44,056 nucleotides of DNA from positions 1 to 44,056 of the forward strand of contig JAHEFF010000027.1 of assembly GCA_024640315.1 (NCBI GenBank), read 5' to 3'. Within the stretch, counting starts at the first letter, position 1; every line of letters starts with the position of its first letter. Source of the stretch: Woeseiaceae bacterium (GTDB lineage Bacteria > Pseudomonadota > Gammaproteobacteria > Steroidobacterales > Woeseiaceae). The position numbers and the translations under genes were made by a program. Shown in pieces: positions 24,911 to 35,403 of the stretch. A model generated the notes under the pieces. The model did no database searches and was not told the DNA's origin. It saw nothing but the letters and a program-made list of their open reading frames with translations.

Positions 24911-25999
24911 ATGACAAAAATCGGGGTAATCGGTGCCGGACAGCTTGGCCAGATGCTCGGCTATGCGGGCCAACGCCTTGGATTGGAGTTTATTTTTCTG
25001 GATCCGGCCGACAGCCCGCCGGCCGCGACGGTCGGTCCCGTCCTGAAGTACCCCTTTGACAGCGACGCGGGCCTGCAGAAACTGGCCAGCGAAGCCGACG
25101 TGATCACCTATGAGTTCGAGAACGTGCCGGTTGGCGCCCTCGCCAAGCTGTCGCCGGATACCCCGGTTTATCCGCCGGCCGAGGCGCTCGAGCATGCCCA
25201 GGACCGGCTCGTGGAAAAAACGCTCTTCGGCTCGCTGGACATCCCGGTGGCAGGATTTCATGCCGTTGATTGCGCCGATGACCTGCGCGAGGCAATCGAC
25301 AATCTGGGCCTGCCGATTGTGCTGAAAACGCGCCGATTCGGTTACGACGGCAAGGGCCAGTGCATCGTGCGTGACGCCGCGGATGCCGACAGCGCCGTTG
25401 CAGAATTAGGTGGCAGTGCATTGATCGCTGAGCAATGGGTGCCATTTGACAGGGAACTGTCCGCGATTGGTGCAAGAAACGTGAGCGGTGACATCGTTGT
25501 TTATCCGTTGACCGAGAACGAACATCGAAATGGGATACTAAGCGTCTCCCGGGCGCCAGCGGACGCCGGCATGCTCCGCGAAACTGCAACAGGATTTCTT
25601 ACCCGCCTTTTGAACCGGCTCGATTACGTCGGCGTGCTCGCGCTCGAACTATTCGTTGTCGGTGATCATCTCCTGGCGAACGAATTCGCGCCCCGCGTTC
25701 ACAACTCGGGTCACTGGACCATCGAAGGGGCGCAAACGAGCCAGTTCGAAAATCACCTCCGCGCAATTCTCGATATGCGCCTTGGCGATACTGACGCGCG
25801 TGGCAGCGTCGGCATGCTGAACCTGATCGGCGAAATGCCGATCGACCGTTCAATTCTCGAGGCCGCGCCCTGGCACCTGCATGAATATGGCAAAGATCCG
25901 CGACCAGACCGAAAACTCGGGCATGCGACCGTGGTCACCGAGGACCCGCTGTCGCGTGACGAAGCGCTGGAAAATATGGCTTTATTGCTGAATATCTGA
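24911..25999 (+). CDS. purK: N5-carboxyaminoimidazole ribonucleotide synthase
   Basis: 362 residues. GVIGAGQLGQMLGYAGQRLGLEFIFLDP starts the ATP-grasp enzyme; DVITYEFENVP, KTRRFGYDGKGQ and ANEFAPRVHNSGHWTIEGAQTSQFENHLRAI are its signatures. It carboxylates aminoimidazole ribonucleotide using ATP and bicarbonate, feeding PurE. A 7-base inverted pair GCAAAAT/ATTTTGC follows the stop, but is too weak to call a terminator. Confidence 0.97.
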   Translation: MTKIGVIGAGQLGQMLGYAGQRLGLEFIFLDPADSPPAATVGPVLKYPFDSDAGLQKLASEADVITYEFENVPVGALAKLSPDTPVYPPAEALEHAQDRLVEKTLFGSLDIPVAGFHAVDCADDLREAIDNLGLPIVLKTRRFGYDGKGQCIVRDAADADSAVAELGGSALIAEQWVPFDRELSAIGARNVSGDIVVYPLTENEHRNGILSVSRAPADAGMLRETATGFLTRLLNRLDYVGVLALELFVVGDHLLANEFAPRVHNSGHWTIEGAQTSQFENHLRAILDMRLGDTDARGSVGMLNLIGEMPIDRSILEAAPWHLHEYGKDPRPDRKLGHATVVTEDPLSRDEALENMALLLNI

Positions 26000-26119
26000 G
26001 CAAAATCAGACGGATGTCCCATTTTGCATTGGCCGCACAGGACATAATCCGGGTACACTATTGGGTTCCGGCAGGTGCAGCTCAGGCCGGATTGGTACAT
26101 GCAATGAAGAAACTTCGGT

Positions 26120-27340
26120 ATGTCTTATCTTGATCACTTCAATTTCGCCAAACCGCCGTTCGGTCTATCACCGGACCCGGACTTCGTGTATTGGAGCAAA
26201 CAGCATTCCCGCGCGAAAGCCTATATGGAGTCGACGATCTGGCTATCCGACGGATTTGTCGTCATCACGGGTGAGATCGGCTCTGGAAAGACGACGCTGC
26301 TTCAGTCCTTCCTTAGCGAGCTTGGCGACGATGTCGTCTATGCCGTCGTTTCCCAAACCCAACTGAATGCCACGCAGTTTCTGCAGGCAGTCCTTACCGA
26401 ATTTGGTTTCAAGCCCTTCGACAAGCAGAAAGTCGAACTCCTCGACATGCTGAACATGTTTCTGATCGAGCAATATTCAGCTGGCAAGAAAGTCATTCTG
26501 ATCATCGACGAAGCGCAAAATTTGTCGACCAAGGTCCTTGAGGAAGTCCGCCTGCTTTCAGGTATAGAGACCCGCTCGGAAAAAGTGCTGCGAATCATCC
26601 TGGCAGGACAGCCGGAACTGAAGGAGACTCTCGAGTCTCCCAAGTTGAAGCAGCTGATTCAGCGTGTGCGGCTACGCTTTCACCTGGGGGCGCTGGACCA
26701 GCACGACATGCGCGAATACATTCAACACCGCCTCAGAGTGGCCGGACGGGAGACCGATGATCTCTTCAAAGAAGAAGCGTTTCCCCTGATCTACCGCTAT
26801 TCAGGTGGTATTCCGAGGCTGATCAATACCATCTGCGATTCCGCGCTACTCGTTGCTTTTGCAGACGACAAGACCGAAATCGGGCCAGAAGAGATCGAAA
26901 ATACGGCGGAAGAACTCGGTTGGCAGGAACATGAGGATACGACAGGCGAGCACGAAGTCCTGCCGCGCCTCGTACCGAAGTCGCCATCCAGGAAATATCT
27001 GACACGCATCGTTGTTCGTAGTGGCGACGAGCCGGCCGAAGAACACTTCCTGGAAGCAGGTCGCGTGATAATTGGACGCGCGCCAGACAGCGAGATTTTC
27101 GTCAACAGCAAATTCGTCAGCCGGCATCACGCACAACTGGTCAGCAGCGAAGAAGGTTGCTTCGTTGAAGACCTGAACAGCACCAACGGGATCTCGATCA
27201 ACGGCACACCCGCCAAAAAACAGCTGTTGGCCGATGGCGATGTCATCTCGATTGACGAAATCCGGTTCACTTACGCCGATTTACGGAATCTCAAACGCGA
27301 CGGCTCGGACCATGAAGACACTGCGATTGGTGAATTCTGA
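26120..27340 (+). CDS. ExeA/GspA-type AAA ATPase fused to a C-terminal FHA domain
   Basis: 406 residues. Walker A is GEIGSGKTT (51-59), Walker B VILIIDEAQ (125-133), and the sensor region LRIILAGQPELKETL follows; this is the secretion-type ExeA/MshM family, often beside exopolysaccharide or secretion genes. The end (about 296-385) is an FHA domain: Gly-Arg 319-320, SRHHA (334-338) and NSTNG (353-357), which bind phosphothreonine. No membrane helix or peptidoglycan-binding domain is present, unlike ExeA. No secretion genes are nearby, so partners are unknown. Confidence 0.88.
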   Translation: MSYLDHFNFAKPPFGLSPDPDFVYWSKQHSRAKAYMESTIWLSDGFVVITGEIGSGKTTLLQSFLSELGDDVVYAVVSQTQLNATQFLQAVLTEFGFKPFDKQKVELLDMLNMFLIEQYSAGKKVILIIDEAQNLSTKVLEEVRLLSGIETRSEKVLRIILAGQPELKETLESPKLKQLIQRVRLRFHLGALDQHDMREYIQHRLRVAGRETDDLFKEEAFPLIYRYSGGIPRLINTICDSALLVAFADDKTEIGPEEIENTAEELGWQEHEDTTGEHEVLPRLVPKSPSRKYLTRIVVRSGDEPAEEHFLEAGRVIIGRAPDSEIFVNSKFVSRHHAQLVSSEEGCFVEDLNSTNGISINGTPAKKQLLADGDVISIDEIRFTYADLRNLKRDGSDHEDTAIGEF

Positions 27341-27350
27341 GAACGACTGA

Positions 27351-27569
27351 CTACCCCTCCTTCGCTTTTCCGCCGCGATGATAGTAGTCGCGATAATCAC
27401 GTCGTTTTAAGAACACCACCAGGCCGCCCACCAATGTGGCAGTCCCCATAACGAAGCATATTGTCGGCCAGTACCAGTGGTTCAGGTACATTGATGCCAG
27501 CAGCGAAATAACGCCGACGAACAAGTAAAAATAGGGCAAGCTCTCATAAATTGGCTTGGAGACCCACAT
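27351..27569 (-). CDS. Small inner membrane protein of unknown function
   Basis: 72 residues with two hydrophobic helices, about 13-30 (YFYLFVGVISLLASMYL) and 34-54 (WPTICFVMGTATLVGGLVVFL), and a basic tail KRRDYRDYYHRGGKAKEG, so the tail is likely cytoplasmic. A GAGAGG sits 8 bases before the ATG. It is convergent with the ATPase-FHA gene and last in the minus-strand series after tldD. Not a family I recognise. Confidence 0.7.
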   Translation of the reverse strand: MWVSKPIYESLPYFYLFVGVISLLASMYLNHWYWPTICFVMGTATLVGGLVVFLKRRDYRDYYHRGGKAKEG

Positions 27570-27675
27570 GGGGCGTACCTCTCTTGATCAAGCCAATAGG
27601 ATTTTCCACGGCAGTGGAGTCCGCGTCCAGTCGGGCGAACCTAAATGATTGAATCTGTGTTGATTGGGGGTCGGT

Positions 27676-27858
27676 TTAAAGCCGGCCGAAAGAGAAAAAG
27701 CGCTTCAGCCTCGCGAGAATCGAATCTGAAAGACCGTCTACGTCGAGGTCCTGGGAGACATCGTAAATTCTGCTGCCTGCCCGCATGCGATTGACGAATT
27801 GTTGTTCTTCCGCTTCCATGTCCTGCTCGGTAATCGTGTTATCCATGCTCACCGTCAT
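27676..27858 (-). CDS. Small acidic protein of unknown function downstream of tldD
   Basis: 60 residues if started at 27858 (MTVSMDNTITEQD); ATG at 27846 and 27915 and a GTG at 27957 are alternatives in the same frame, and none has a well-placed ribosome site. Two parts: an acidic helix (EQDMEAEEQQFVNRMRAGSRIYDVS) and an amphipathic basic tail (SILARLKRFFSFGRL). No signal peptide in the shorter forms. The gene lies between tldD and the small membrane protein. The function is not known to me. Confidence 0.5.
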   Translation of the reverse strand: MTVSMDNTITEQDMEAEEQQFVNRMRAGSRIYDVSQDLDVDGLSDSILARLKRFFSFGRL

Positions 27859-27991
27859 CTCTCCGTGTATGACCCGCCAACCCTGGCGACCTTGGAAGGA
27901 CTCTACTATGGACATAATTAGCGCGCAGTGAGGGATATCACAACCGCAACATTGCACTGTGTCTCACAAAACCATTATGTAAAAAATATTG

Positions 27992-29449
27992 TCAGGCGGT
28001 GCCGCCCACCGTGAGTTCGTCGATTTTCAACGTCGGCTGCCCGACGCCAACCGGCACCGACTGGCCGTCCTTGCCACAGGTACCCACACCCTGATCCAGC
28101 TTGAGGTCGTTACCAACCATGGAAATCAGGCCAAGCACTTCCGGCCCGTCACCGATCAGCATTGCACCTTTGACAGGCGTCGTTAGTTTGCCCTTTTCGA
28201 TGAGATAGGCCTCGTTGGCTGAAAAGACAAACTTGCCGGACGTGATATCGACTTGTCCGCCACCGAAATTCGGCGCGTACAGCCCCTTCTCCACCGACTG
28301 GATGATCTCCTCCGGATCATGCGGTCCGGCCAGCATGTAAGTATTTGTCATGCGCGGCATCGGAACGTGCGCGAATGATTCGCGGCGGCCATTGCCGGTT
28401 GGCTGGACCCCCATTAGCCTGGCATTCATCCTGTCTTGCATGTAACCCTTGAGGATGCCGTTTTCGACGAGCACGTTGTACTGCCCGGGCGTGCCCTCGT
28501 CGTCGACCGCGAGCGAGCCGCGACGATTGGGCAACGTGCCATCATCGACGATCGTACACAGTTCGGAAGCCACTCTTTGTCCAACGAGACCGGTAAACGC
28601 AGACGTTCCTTTGCGATTGAAGTCGCCTTCCAGTCCATGGCCAACGGCTTCGTGTAACAGGATTCCGGGCCACCCGGCACCGAGTACGACGGGCATCGTC
28701 CCCGCCGGTGCCGGACTCGCGTCAAGCAATACGATTGCCTGCCGTACTGCCTCGCGCGCCAGATCCATCGCCCGGTCATCTTGCAGAAAATAGGTCAGGT
28801 CGGTGCGTGCACCGCCGCCGCAATAACCTTGTTCACGTCGTCCGTTGTCCTCGACAATGACGGTAACATTAAGACGGACGAGCGGCCGAATATCGGCCGC
28901 GAGCGTGCCATCGGCGCCGACAATCAGAACGAGGTCCTGGTTGCTGCTCAGGCTGACGATGACCTGTTCAATGCGTTTATCCAGTTTCCGGGTTTCCACG
29001 TCGATCCGGTTAACCAGCGCCTTCTTCTGTTCGTCAGATATGCTGGTCGTCGGATCGGTCACCGGGTACAGCGGGTTGAGCGCGGCAGGTGCCGCAACCT
29101 TTACAGACTTCGATTGTCCCTGGCGCGAAATTGCGCGCGCCGCGGAGGCCGCTCCCTCCAGCGCCGGCAGGACGAGATCCTCCGAATAGGCGAACCCCGT
29201 TTTTTCCCCGCACACCGCGCGAACGCCAACGCCCTGATCCAGGCTGAAACTGCCTTCCTTCAGGATGCCGTCTTCCACCGTCCAGGACTCGCTGCGGCTG
29301 ACCTGGAAATAAAGATCGGCTGCGTCGACGTCCCGTCGATAAAGCGATCCGAGCGCCGACGCCAAATGATTCTGGTCCAGCCCCGCCGGAGCAAGCATTT
29401 GCGACATCACCGTATCAATTACGGTTTCCGTTTTGGTAGTCAAAACCAT
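27992..29449 (-). CDS. tldD: Metalloprotease TldD
   Basis: 485 residues (481 in E. coli). The zinc site HEAVGH is at 266-271 (HExxxH form of TldD). Also typical: [48 protein letters not shown] near the N-terminus and [47 protein letters not shown]. With TldE it degrades or matures peptides inside a barrel; the pair is needed for microcin B17 maturation and CcdA degradation in E. coli. It follows yhdP by 8 bases. Confidence 0.96.
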   Translation of the reverse strand: MVLTTKTETVIDTVMSQMLAPAGLDQNHLASALGSLYRRDVDAADLYFQVSRSESWTVEDGILKEGSFSLDQGVGVRAVCGEKTGFAYSEDLVLPALEGAASAARAISRQGQSKSVKVAAPAALNPLYPVTDPTTSISDEQKKALVNRIDVETRKLDKRIEQVIVSLSSNQDLVLIVGADGTLAADIRPLVRLNVTVIVEDNGRREQGYCGGGARTDLTYFLQDDRAMDLAREAVRQAIVLLDASPAPAGTMPVVLGAGWPGILLHEAVGHGLEGDFNRKGTSAFTGLVGQRVASELCTIVDDGTLPNRRGSLAVDDEGTPGQYNVLVENGILKGYMQDRMNARLMGVQPTGNGRRESFAHVPMPRMTNTYMLAGPHDPEEIIQSVEKGLYAPNFGGGQVDITSGKFVFSANEAYLIEKGKLTTPVKGAMLIGDGPEVLGLISMVGNDLKLDQGVGTCGKDGQSVPVGVGQPTLKIDELTVGGTA

Positions 29450-29457
29450 CTTTTCCT

Positions 29458-32400
29458 CTAGTTATCGATGCAGCCCGCACGGCTGCTGATTTCGGCGAAT
29501 CCCTGGGATGTTGCCGAGTTCACCGCTGGCTCATCCCAGGAACCCGACATGGTGTAAAAAACCTGCCCCACGCCCTGGAGCGGCTTTCTGAATAACTGCG
29601 AAAAAACCAGCAGCGCAGCCGCAACCTGCGGACCGCCGAGCAAGAAACCTGCCACAGGCAAGGTACCGCCAACATTTGCGCTGACTACGGCCGCCTGATC
29701 GTAATCGCGCGACTCAAGTCCGGCTCGTCCAACAATGCCGACGTCGGCAGCCGGTCCGGTCAAGGTCAGATTACACGTAAACGCATCGCCATTGAGAACC
29801 CTGAAATCTCCGGCAATCTGATCGAAGCCGAATCCTGTGTCAAACACGTCACTGAAGTCGAGGGAAAGACGTCGCGGCAACGCAGTGATACTCATCAGGC
29901 CGAAAACACGACCCGCACCGGGGTCCAGTTCAACGAGCTTTCCGGCGCCGATGTTGACGCCCACAGTTCCGTTCAGCGCTCCCATGAAGTCTTTCCGGGG
30001 GCCACCTGACCAGCCGAGTTCGAGATCAATGACCATCGAGTCGCCAACAATACCCGGATCGTATGCCAGGCGTTGCGCCGTCGTATGAACGTCACTGCTG
30101 CTCAAGGTGACATCAACGAACGTCCGCTGCCCGGACTCCGCAGAAGCATCATTTATCCAGCCAATTTTCCCGGTCACAGTAAAACTATCGTCCTTTGCGT
30201 TGAGACTGGTGGATTCGAGCCCCCGGTCCGTACGACCAATTTCGGTTTCAAGCCTGCCCAATTGACGTTCCCCCAGCACAAACTCCTCCGCGACGATGGA
30301 CAGTGCCGGCAAGGATCTGGGATCGATCGGCGTCACGGTTTTTCTCCCGCTCTCGTCTCCCGGCAGAATCAGGCGATCCATTACCATCGTCATGGGCCTG
30401 CCGGCGTCAAAGTCGTAAGGAACACGGATTCGGCCCTGGGCTTCCGCACCACTGATCTGGATGAGCCAGTCCTGGCCGCTGCGGTTGACCTCTACGCGAT
30501 GGTCTGTAAACAACTGACCGACTGCGTAAAGATGTTCAACGTCAAGATCGATCGAACGGATCCGCTCTGCAATCCCGGCATCCCGATTGCCCCGTCGACC
30601 TTCTGCAAGCCACTCGTGCAAGTGCAAGGCCTCCAGCTGGCCGTGTATATGCAGCCCGCGCACATCAGCTTCCCGCGGATATTCACCCACTGCCAGTACA
30701 CCCCGGTCGAAATCCCAGGAATCACCCTGCTTCAGGAAACGCCCCAACCAGTTAACATCTCCAGCCAGACTTCCGGCGGTCGCTATTTGGTTCGGTGTCG
30801 GAAACTCGATATTTATGTTCATCGGCAGGACTTCCTCGTCCGATTTTCCTAACGGTTCAGGCAGATTCGACTGAATCCCGTACAGATCCGACTCGATGGT
30901 TATTTGCAGCGGCGCAGGCTGTGTCGCACGCGAATTCGGGAATTTCACAGTGGCGAGGTAGCGAATATCTCCTTCGACCACACTATTGAGCGGAACCTTG
31001 AACTCGGCCGCCAGCGCATCCGTCGTCGTTGTACCTCTGCCCTCGAGGGTGACGTTGTGCGGCGCATTGGCATCCTCAGCCCGGGACAGCGACAGGTCAA
31101 TGGGCTGTCCCAGAAAACGAGCAAGCAGCGCCTCGGACGAAATGTCGTCGCGAGTCACAATGACAGTACCGTTCAATTCAGTAATCGGTGCCGGAAATCC
31201 GCTGATGCGAATCGCGCCATCATTGGAACGAATCCTTGTCAGGAAATCATAGTTTTCAATATCCAGAATTGGAATGGTAAGTGACAAATCGAACGACGCA
31301 TCGCCATCGACGGATACCCGATCGAGCTGACCACCAAGAAATCCTGATATAGGACTCTGTGCGGCATAGGAACGAATGGACTGCAGAGTTCCGGTTGCAA
31401 AGGCATCGACACTGAGAATGGGCTGACGAAGATCCGGAATTTCAATTCGGGCATCCTCGACATGGTTACCCACATCGACGGCCAGATTTTCGACGGAGTA
31501 AAGCCGGGTATTTTCGACGACGAGATCGAGGTGCCGGAACTCAGGAGATGGCCAGGCAGGAGCGTAGTTGAGAATCGCGTCCTCAATTCGTGCCTCGATC
31601 CGGAATACGCCCTCACCATTGTCAAACGGAAACTTGTCGAGCGCACCATTGAATCGCGTTGTGCCTCTCCTGACGTATCCGGATTCAAGCGCCGCCGAAA
31701 GCCAGTCATAGAGCTTTGGTTTGATCAGGCGAACCGGCAAATAGCGTTCCATCGAACTGACGTCGAAAATACTCCATTCACTTTCGAAGTCGATCACCGG
31801 CGCACCATCACCGGCGGGAATGGAAACCTGGAGGCTCATGCGGCTGTCCAGGTCAGTATTGCGAACACGAACGCTGTCGGACAATACGATGATCCCGTCC
31901 TGACTTCGCCGCCAGATCACCGTGCCAAACGCGTCGTCAAGTACCAATGGCTCCGACAGATGCGGGCCGAGGTCGAGTGTCAGATTCGACGATGCGATTT
32001 CCACCCGCCCGCCGTCACGATCGGCCCGGATTCGCCCGCTGAAGGCGCGAACGCCCGGTCGCTCGTCGCGTGCAGCAAATCCAGCCTCGCGAAGATCTGC
32101 CGAAACGTCAAACCCGGGCGTGTCCTCCTGGACGTTCGTAAGTTCTACATTAACTTCGCTCAGGCTTCCCGACGGTTCAAAGTCGTCGAGCCAGGCCTGC
32201 GCTTCCGCAGGCAACCATGCCTGCAGGTATATGAGGTCGTCGAGATTGAAATAGGACGCGCTTGCCCGAACACCTTCGATCGACCCGTCAGTATCATTAA
32301 TCACCCGAAGTTGCAGCGACGACTCCGGCCAGTCTCCATCGAGAGTGGTAATCCGCAACTGACTGGCCGCCAGTAACCAGCCTTCGTCGTCTGCTGAATA

Positions 32401-33288
32401 TTCGAAACTGCCCTGCACATCGAGTGGCGCCACAATTTCCGGCCCGCTGGCAAGCAAGCCCGAAACCACAATATTCGCGGCTGCGCTGTCGACGTGGCTC
32501 CCCATCAGGTCAACCCAGAGCACGACGTCAGCCGTACCGGAACTGACGTCCGGTAACGCAAACTGTTGTAAGCGTGACCAACCTGCGAGATCCAGCGAAT
32601 TTCCTTCAGCATACAGCCGCCAGAAACTACTGGCAGAATCGCCTAACCGTTTGTTTGCTGAAACTTCAAGCCGATTGCCGAATTCCTCTGGCAGATCGAT
32701 ATCTGCTTCGATTCCCAGCTCGCTCTCGTTTCGTGACACGTTGAGCGAGCTGATAGTGAATGGCACCAGTTGTCCGGATTCCGGGTGTTCGTATTTGACA
32801 GCAAGATTCTGGCCAACAAATACGATGTCACTGCCTGATTGCGACGGCAACGCGCGGTTGCCGATCAATTCGTTTAACGGTATGCCCTGCAATATCCAGT
32901 CACCGTTGCCATCCTGCCGCAGATCGATCGCCGAACCACGAACGCTGACACGATCGACGACCAGCTCACGATCCCGGACCAGTCGCAACAGCCCAACGCC
33001 AATGCTCACTTCGTCGGCCATCAACAAGTTCACGCCGGTCTCGCCATTGTTCAGGCCGGCGTCAAAAAAGCTCAGTTCCGGGCCGCTGAAACGCCAGCGA
33101 GCGTTCATGCCCGAAAACTCGACATCCATTCCAATGGCCGAACTTGCCCAACCCTTAATTTCCTCCTGGTATTCGGGCAGGCGTGGCAGCATCAGGCGAA
33201 ATATGCCGACGGCAATGGCAAGGACGATAACGATCGCAGCCGCAAGATAGGCCAGACCCCGGATCAGTTTTCGCAGCAATCGCTTCAT
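29458..33288 (-). CDS. yhdP: YhdP, AsmA-like phospholipid transport protein
   Basis: 1276 residues (1266 in E. coli). One membrane helix at about 12-32 ([21 protein letters not shown]) anchors a long periplasmic beta-rich chain, the repeating groove fold of AsmA/TamB/YhdP proteins that carries phospholipids between inner and outer membranes. The C-terminus ([40 protein letters not shown]) is the conserved family end. It sits between rng and tldD as in E. coli. Several long antisense open frames here are shadows. Confidence 0.94.
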   Translation of the reverse strand: MKRLLRKLIRGLAYLAAAIVIVLAIAVGIFRLMLPRLPEYQEEIKGWASSAIGMDVEFSGMNARWRFSGPELSFFDAGLNNGETGVNLLMADEVSIGVGLLRLVRDRELVVDRVSVRGSAIDLRQDGNGDWILQGIPLNELIGNRALPSQSGSDIVFVGQNLAVKYEHPESGQLVPFTISSLNVSRNESELGIEADIDLPEEFGNRLEVSANKRLGDSASSFWRLYAEGNSLDLAGWSRLQQFALPDVSSGTADVVLWVDLMGSHVDSAAANIVVSGLLASGPEIVAPLDVQGSFEYSADDEGWLLAASQLRITTLDGDWPESSLQLRVINDTDGSIEGVRASASYFNLDDLIYLQAWLPAEAQAWLDDFEPSGSLSEVNVELTNVQEDTPGFDVSADLREAGFAARDERPGVRAFSGRIRADRDGGRVEIASSNLTLDLGPHLSEPLVLDDAFGTVIWRRSQDGIIVLSDSVRVRNTDLDSRMSLQVSIPAGDGAPVIDFESEWSIFDVSSMERYLPVRLIKPKLYDWLSAALESGYVRRGTTRFNGALDKFPFDNGEGVFRIEARIEDAILNYAPAWPSPEFRHLDLVVENTRLYSVENLAVDVGNHVEDARIEIPDLRQPILSVDAFATGTLQSIRSYAAQSPISGFLGGQLDRVSVDGDASFDLSLTIPILDIENYDFLTRIRSNDGAIRISGFPAPITELNGTVIVTRDDISSEALLARFLGQPIDLSLSRAEDANAPHNVTLEGRGTTTTDALAAEFKVPLNSVVEGDIRYLATVKFPNSRATQPAPLQITIESDLYGIQSNLPEPLGKSDEEVLPMNINIEFPTPNQIATAGSLAGDVNWLGRFLKQGDSWDFDRGVLAVGEYPREADVRGLHIHGQLEALHLHEWLAEGRRGNRDAGIAERIRSIDLDVEHLYAVGQLFTDHRVEVNRSGQDWLIQISGAEAQGRIRVPYDFDAGRPMTMVMDRLILPGDESGRKTVTPIDPRSLPALSIVAEEFVLGERQLGRLETEIGRTDRGLESTSLNAKDDSFTVTGKIGWINDASAESGQRTFVDVTLSSSDVHTTAQRLAYDPGIVGDSMVIDLELGWSGGPRKDFMGALNGTVGVNIGAGKLVELDPGAGRVFGLMSITALPRRLSLDFSDVFDTGFGFDQIAGDFRVLNGDAFTCNLTLTGPAADVGIVGRAGLESRDYDQAAVVSANVGGTLPVAGFLLGGPQVAAALLVFSQLFRKPLQGVGQVFYTMSGSWDEPAVNSATSQGFAEISSRAGCIDN

Positions 33289-33308
33289 CGTTTCAGTTTG
33301 CTTCGCCT

Positions 33309-34808
33309 TCAGATCAACACGACGTCGAACTGGTCCTTCAGATACAGCGACTCGGGTTGTAGCCGAATCGATTTGCCGATCTGCTCCTCTGTTTCTGTCA
33401 GACCATCCGCTTCCTGGTCGAGCAGCAACTCAATGACATCCTGGTGCGCCAGCACCAGCACCCCTTCGAACTCGAACTGCCTGTGCTGACGAATGATCTC
33501 GCGGAATATTTCGAAACAGACCGTTTCCGCCGTCATATTGAAACCGCGCCCATCGCAGTGGTCGCAGTCCTCGCACAGCACGTGTTCCAGACTTTCCCGC
33601 GTGCGCTTGCGCGTCATTTCAACGAGCCCCAGTGGTGACACCGGTGTAATCTGGTGTCTTGCGTGGTCCCGCGCCATCGACTGCTCAAGCACCTGCATGA
33701 CACGCTCGCGGTGGTCGGCCTCCTCCATATCGATAAAGTCGATGATGATGATGCCGCCCAGGTTCCTTAGACGCAGTTGCCGGGCAATAGTTACCGCGGC
33801 CTCGAGATTTGTGCGGTAAATGGTCTCCTCGAGGTTGCGGTGGCCGACGTAGCCGCCTGTATTGACGTCGATCGTCGTCATCGCCTCGGTTTGGTCAAAG
33901 ATGACATATCCACCTGATTTCAATGAAATACTCCGCCCCAGGGCCTTCTTAATCTCGTCTTCGGTGCCGTGCAGATCGAAAATAGGCCGGCGCCGCTTGT
34001 ATAACTCCAGTATCGGCGTCAGCTCGGGCAGGAAACTTTCTGTGAATGTCCGCATCTTTTCAAAATCGGTCTCCGAGTCGACCAGGATTCGCTCGACGTC
34101 GCTCGTTACCATGTCCCGCAAAACCCTGATGGGCAGCGGCAAATCTTCGTGGACCAACATTTTGGCGCCGGACTTGCTGCACTTCTGCTGAATGGCCGCC
34201 CAGAGCTTCCTGAGAAACGCCAGGTCAGCCCGCAACGCATCCCGGCTGGCACCTTCTGCGGCCGTGCGAACGATGACCCCACCCGCCTCCTCTTCGTTAC
34301 CAAGGATAGTCGTCAGCTCATTGCGCAGTCGATCACGTTCCTCCTCAGCCTCAATTCTTGCCGAGATTCCGACACCGGACCCCATGGGCAGCAGGACAAT
34401 AAATCGGGACGGCAGAGTGATAAACGTAGTTAGCCGCGCCCCCTTGGTGCCGAGTGGATCCTTAACGACCTGCACCAGTACTTCCTGCCCCTCGCGAACG
34501 AGTTCGCGAATGTCCGCCGCCTGTGCATCGCCGTTGCCATTGCCATTGCCGTTTTGGAGAGACGGGCCGCGCAGTATGTCCGACGCGTGCAGGAACGCAG
34601 TTCTTTCGAGACCGATGTCGATGAATGCCGCCTGCATTCCGGGCAATACACGCGAGACCTTGCCTTTGTAAATATTACTGATCAGGCCGCGTCGCGCGTC
34701 ACGCTCAACGGTGACCTCCTGCAGAATGCCGTTCTCGAGCAGCGCCGCCCGCACCTCGCGCGGCGTTACGTTGATCAGGATTTCTTCTTTGGGTGACTCT
34801 TCTGTCAT
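33309..34808 (-). CDS. rng: Ribonuclease G
   Basis: 499 residues. The S1 RNA-binding region begins at RGLISNIYKGKVSRVLPGMQAAFIDIGLERTAFLHASDI; the metal-binding acidic pair lies in TTIDVNTGGYVG and IIIDFIDM, and the CEDCDHC stretch holds the zinc-link cysteines. RNase G trims the 5' end of 16S rRNA and some mRNAs. An Asn-Gly repeat (residues 86-93) sits in the S1 domain loop. It lies 3 bases after maf and before yhdP. Confidence 0.96.
   Translation of the reverse strand: MTEESPKEEILINVTPREVRAALLENGILQEVTVERDARRGLISNIYKGKVSRVLPGMQAAFIDIGLERTAFLHASDILRGPSLQNGNGNGNGDAQAADIRELVREGQEVLVQVVKDPLGTKGARLTTFITLPSRFIVLLPMGSGVGISARIEAEEERDRLRNELTTILGNEEEAGGVIVRTAAEGASRDALRADLAFLRKLWAAIQQKCSKSGAKMLVHEDLPLPIRVLRDMVTSDVERILVDSETDFEKMRTFTESFLPELTPILELYKRRRPIFDLHGTEDEIKKALGRSISLKSGGYVIFDQTEAMTTIDVNTGGYVGHRNLEETIYRTNLEAAVTIARQLRLRNLGGIIIIDFIDMEEADHRERVMQVLEQSMARDHARHQITPVSPLGLVEMTRKRTRESLEHVLCEDCDHCDGRGFNMTAETVCFEIFREIIRQHRQFEFEGVLVLAHQDVIELLLDQEADGLTETEEQIGKSIRLQPESLYLKDQFDVVLI
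34530..34553 (-). repeat. Hexanucleotide-type repeat coding (Asn-Gly)4 in rng
   Basis: Four near-identical AAC/AAT-GGC units in a row, at the loop between strands of the S1 domain. In frame, so changes in copy number would be tolerated. Confidence 0.8.
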
Positions 34809-34811
34809 TAG

Positions 34812-35402
34812 TCAGTCCGTTGTGCCGAGAACGGCAATACCCGCCTGGGCCAATAAGTCAGCGGTTTCGAACACCGGCAATCCCACCACTCCGGTATAAC
34901 TGCCTTTAATAGACCCGACAAATATCCCACCGAGGCCCTGGATCGCGTATGCACCGGCCTTTCCTGCCGGTTCACCACTTTGCCAGTAAGCCAGTGCCTC
35001 GTCAGGATTAATGTCGCGAAACCGCACTTCAGTAGCCGACATTGCGGTACCTAGTTCGTCATCATAAATGAGCGCGACGGCCGTCAAAACACGGTGTGAT
35101 TGACCCGACAGGGCGGCCAGCATCGCGAGGGCCTCCTCTTTTGATTGTGGCTTGCCAAAAACCTGGTCGGCAAGCACGACGACTGTGTCGGCCGCCAGCA
35201 CCGGGATGCCCCCGTATTGCGTACGGTCGACCGCGAAGGCCTTTTCACGAGCGAGCCGCATAACCATGTCATCGACCGGCTCGCCCGCGTTTCTCGACTC
35301 ATCAAGGTCGACGCCTGCATGGCTAAACGAGATTCCGAGTACAGCAAGCAATTCGCGGCGGCGCGGCGACGACGAAGCAAGGTGTATTTGCGGCTGAATC
35401 AT
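34812..35402 (-). CDS. maf: Maf-type nucleotide pyrophosphatase (YhdE-like)
   Basis: 196 residues from the ATG at 35402; the frame extends to 35465 into rlmH. LASSSPRRRELLAVLGISFSHAGVDLDES is the Maf signature, with VLAADTVVVLADQVFGKPQSKEEALAMLAALSGQSHRVLTAVAL following. YhdE-type enzymes split dTTP, UTP and modified pyrimidine nucleotides. The position directly before rng supports YhdE rather than YceF. Confidence 0.92.
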   Translation of the reverse strand: MIQPQIHLASSSPRRRELLAVLGISFSHAGVDLDESRNAGEPVDDMVMRLAREKAFAVDRTQYGGIPVLAADTVVVLADQVFGKPQSKEEALAMLAALSGQSHRVLTAVALIYDDELGTAMSATEVRFRDINPDEALAYWQSGEPAGKAGAYAIQGLGGIFVGSIKGSYTGVVGLPVFETADLLAQAGIAVLGTTD

Positions 35403-35403
35403 T

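Noticed and set aside
24332..25261. Minus-strand open frame of 309 residues across purE-purK
   Set aside because: It overlaps two well-supported purine genes completely; sequence composition is that of an antisense shadow.
26001..26028. Terminator after purK
   Set aside because: The GCAAAAT/ATTTTGC stem is A/T-rich with a 14-base loop and no T-run after it.
30207..30235. tRNA-like GGATTCGAGCCCCCGG
   Set aside because: The stretch resembles a T-arm but lies inside the yhdP reading frame, and no acceptor, D or anticodon stem can be folded around it.
31462..32376. Plus-strand open frame of 304 residues
   Set aside because: It lies wholly inside yhdP on the other strand and has no recognisable motif.
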